A stretch of DNA of 64,000 nt from Auanema rhodensis (Eukaryota > Nematoda > Chromadorea > Rhabditida > Rhabditidae), in the NCBI GenBank assembly GCA_964057225.1, contig OZ059899.1, positions 8,370,001 through 8,434,000 on the forward strand. Direction: 5' to 3'. Under the pieces are notes generated by a model that was not told the DNA's origin, ran no database searches, and saw only the letters and a list, made by a program, of their open reading frames with translations. The first letter of the stretch is position 1. Each line of letters opens with the position of its first letter. This document shows positions 63,301-64,000 of the stretch, in pieces. The position numbers and the translations under genes are program-made.

Positions 63301-64000
63301 TGTAGATGTTGTTGTAGATGGAGTCGTGCTCGTTGTAGTAGATGGTGTCGTCGTTGACGTTGTAGATGTCGTCGTAGATGGAGTCGTGCTCGTTGTTGTA
63401 GATGGAGTTGTGCTAGTTGTTGTAGATGGTGTCGTCGTTGACGTTGTAGATGTTGTTGTAGATGTTGTCGTAGATGGAGTCGTGCTCGTTGTTGTAGATG
63501 GAGTCGTGCTAGTTGTTGTAGATGGTGTCGTCGTTGACGTTGTAGATGTTGTTGTAGATGGAGTCGTCGTTGACGTTATAGATGTTGTTGTGGATGGTGT
63601 CGTCGTTGACGTTGTAGATGTTGTTGTAGATGGAGTCGTCGTTGACGTTGAAGATGTTGTCGTAGATGGAGTCGTGCTCGTTGTCGTTGATGGAGTCGTC
63701 GTTGACGTTGTAGATGTTGTTGTGGATGGTGTCGTCGTTGACGTTGTTGATGTCGTCGTAGATGGAGTCGTGCTCGTTGTTGTAGATGGAGTTGTGCTCG
63801 TTGTTGTAGATGGAGTCGTCGTTGACGTTGTAGATGTCGTCGTAGATGGAGTCGTGCTCGTTGTTGTAGATGGAGTCGTGCTCGTTGTTGTAGATGGAGT
63901 TGTCGTTGACGTTGTAGATGTTGTTGTGGATGGTGTCGTCGTTGACGTTGTAGATGTTGTTGTAGATGGAGTCGTGCTCGTTGTTGTAGATGGAGTTGTG
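30084..64000 (-). CDS. Giant Thr/Ser-rich mucin with C-terminal thrombospondin type-1-like repeats (partial, 5' end outside window)
   Basis: The protein enters from beyond position 64000 in a single exon that reaches 33173, with no stop in that frame over 10,276 codons. The array is about 90% Ser/Thr with Pro every 8 or 12 residues, and has essentially no Cys or aromatic residues. It ends in a spacer (ATDSFTNSITEIPTTSSRPN) and passes directly into a Cys-rich repeat. Seventeen further exons (about 47-nt introns) encode the rest of a tail of about 820 residues. The tail repeats have WSEW-type WxxW motifs (C-mannosylation consensus), CxxS/TCG (O-fucosylation consensus in TSP1 domains), GCxC, and a CCPGY...CGP end. 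The stop codon follows KIVCV. Expected product: a secreted or surface mucin of the apical extracellular matrix; the signal peptide lies outside the window. The acceptor/donor pair around each repeat is consistent with exon duplication. No named homologue is claimed. Confidence 0.92.
41100..42745 (-). repeat. 975-nt tandem duplication inside the mucin array
   Basis: The segments at about 41100-41770 and 42075-42745 match at an offset of 975 nt. They share a rare junction (gctcgttgacgttgtag followed by atgctgtcg) at 41686 and 42661, and a rare gatgttgttgatg variant. Only a few substitutions separate them. Confidence 0.8.
43861..44800 (-). repeat. 684-nt tandem duplication inside the mucin array
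   Basis: The segment starting at 43861 recurs at 44545. It contains the same order of tokens and the same ctag variant. One visible difference is tcgtaaatgg (near 44065) against tcgtagatgg (near 44749). Confidence 0.7.
48661..49880 (-). repeat. 564-nt higher-order repeat inside the mucin array
   Basis: The marker ctcgttgttgtggatggtg occurs in units starting at 48661, 49225 and 49789, spaced 564 nt apart, and intervening variants match at the same offset. The third copy diverges after about 90 nt. The same 564-nt spacing returns between 50977 and 51541 and among 52597, 53161 and 53725. Confidence 0.85.
50401..53280 (-). repeat. 1620-nt higher-order repeat inside the mucin array
   Basis: 50401-51660 and 52021-53280 look identical by line-by-line reading at an offset of 1620 nt. 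The match includes the rare gttgatgttgtag variant near 50837 and 52457. Both copies contain two 564-nt markers, so the larger unit was built from the smaller one. Confidence 0.85.

Larger units (their letters stand above)
33363..64000 (-). repeat. Coding minisatellite, 24-nt and 36-nt tokens forming a 60-nt unit
   Basis: The array is a string of two tokens on the coding strand. Token X (24 nt) encodes TPSTTTST and token Y (36 nt) encodes TPSTTTSTTSTT. X plus Y makes the 60-nt, 20-residue unit that dominates from about 46440 onward. Common alternatives are YY and XX runs. Rarer variants give Met, Leu, Ile, Lys, Arg, Ala, Phe or Gln in single positions. Length differences keep the frame: every sequence line checked across the array reads in the same phase. 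Base composition is about 47% GC against a very AT-rich background, with only about 6 G per 60 nt on the coding strand. Confidence 0.97.

Noticed and set aside
33363-64000. Other open frames through the array, including a Val/Gly/Asp frame on the + strand and an Arg/Leu/His/Gln frame on the minus strand
   Set aside because: The repeat unit is poor in stop codons in several frames, so openness alone proves little. Only the Thr/Ser frame runs into the Cys-rich tail, and it is the one in which unit variation is synonymous. One alternative minus frame is broken by tag wherever gctagttg occurs.
33363-64000. CRISPR-like periodic array
   Set aside because: No unique spacers: both tokens are repeats, the array is translated, and the genome is a nematode.

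Overview
The window is nuclear DNA of an AT-rich nematode. Gene families found mainly in nematodes (a warthog-type hedgehog-related protein, a cuticle collagen of the standard 300-residue type) sit beside multi-exon metazoan genes whose introns are mostly 42-60 nt. Start codons often follow a splice-acceptor-like cag, as expected with spliced-leader trans-splicing. Species cannot be fixed from the sequence. Seven protein-coding genes were reconstructed by hand, exon by exon; reading phase closes correctly through every model.

Layout. 1-1027: upstream flank. 1028-3159 (+): propionyl-CoA carboxylase beta chain, 537 aa. 3442-5274 (-): secreted warthog-family protein without a Hint domain, 385 aa, convergent with the first gene. 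7343-8369 (+): cuticle collagen, 304 aa, divergent from the warthog gene across 2 kb. 8410-17651: a 9-kb stretch with no firm gene, but with a candidate alternative first exon of the next gene at 14184-14253. 17652-21394 (+): Shaw/Kv3-type voltage-gated potassium channel, 543 aa. 22608-23319 (-): four-helix, MARVEL-like membrane protein, 158 aa. 26687-29848 (+): SLC4 bicarbonate/anion transporter, at least 726 aa, 5' end probably incomplete. 30084-64000 (-): 3' part of a giant secreted mucin-like protein, running off the right edge.

The last gene dominates the window. Its 17 small 3' exons encode most of a tail of about nine cysteine-rich thrombospondin type-1-like repeats (WxxW and CxxS/TCG motifs). 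The exon before them starts beyond the window and stays open for at least 10,276 codons. Nearly all of it is a Thr/Ser/Pro array built from two tokens, an 8-residue and a 12-residue block (24 and 36 nt), which alternate as a 60-nt unit and form higher-order repeats of 564, 684, 975 and 1620 nt. The common differences between units fall on third codon positions of the Thr/Ser frame, which shows that this frame is translated and under selection. About 90% of the array residues are Ser or Thr, so the product would be an extremely long, densely O-glycosylated stalk ending in a TSP1-like module.

Functionally, the warthog, collagen and mucin/TSP1 genes point to cuticle or apical extracellular matrix. 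The potassium channel, SLC4 carrier and MARVEL-like protein are membrane proteins, and the carboxylase is mitochondrial. No sign of an operon was seen: neighbours are convergent, divergent or far apart. No transposon, rRNA, tRNA or CRISPR array was recognised.
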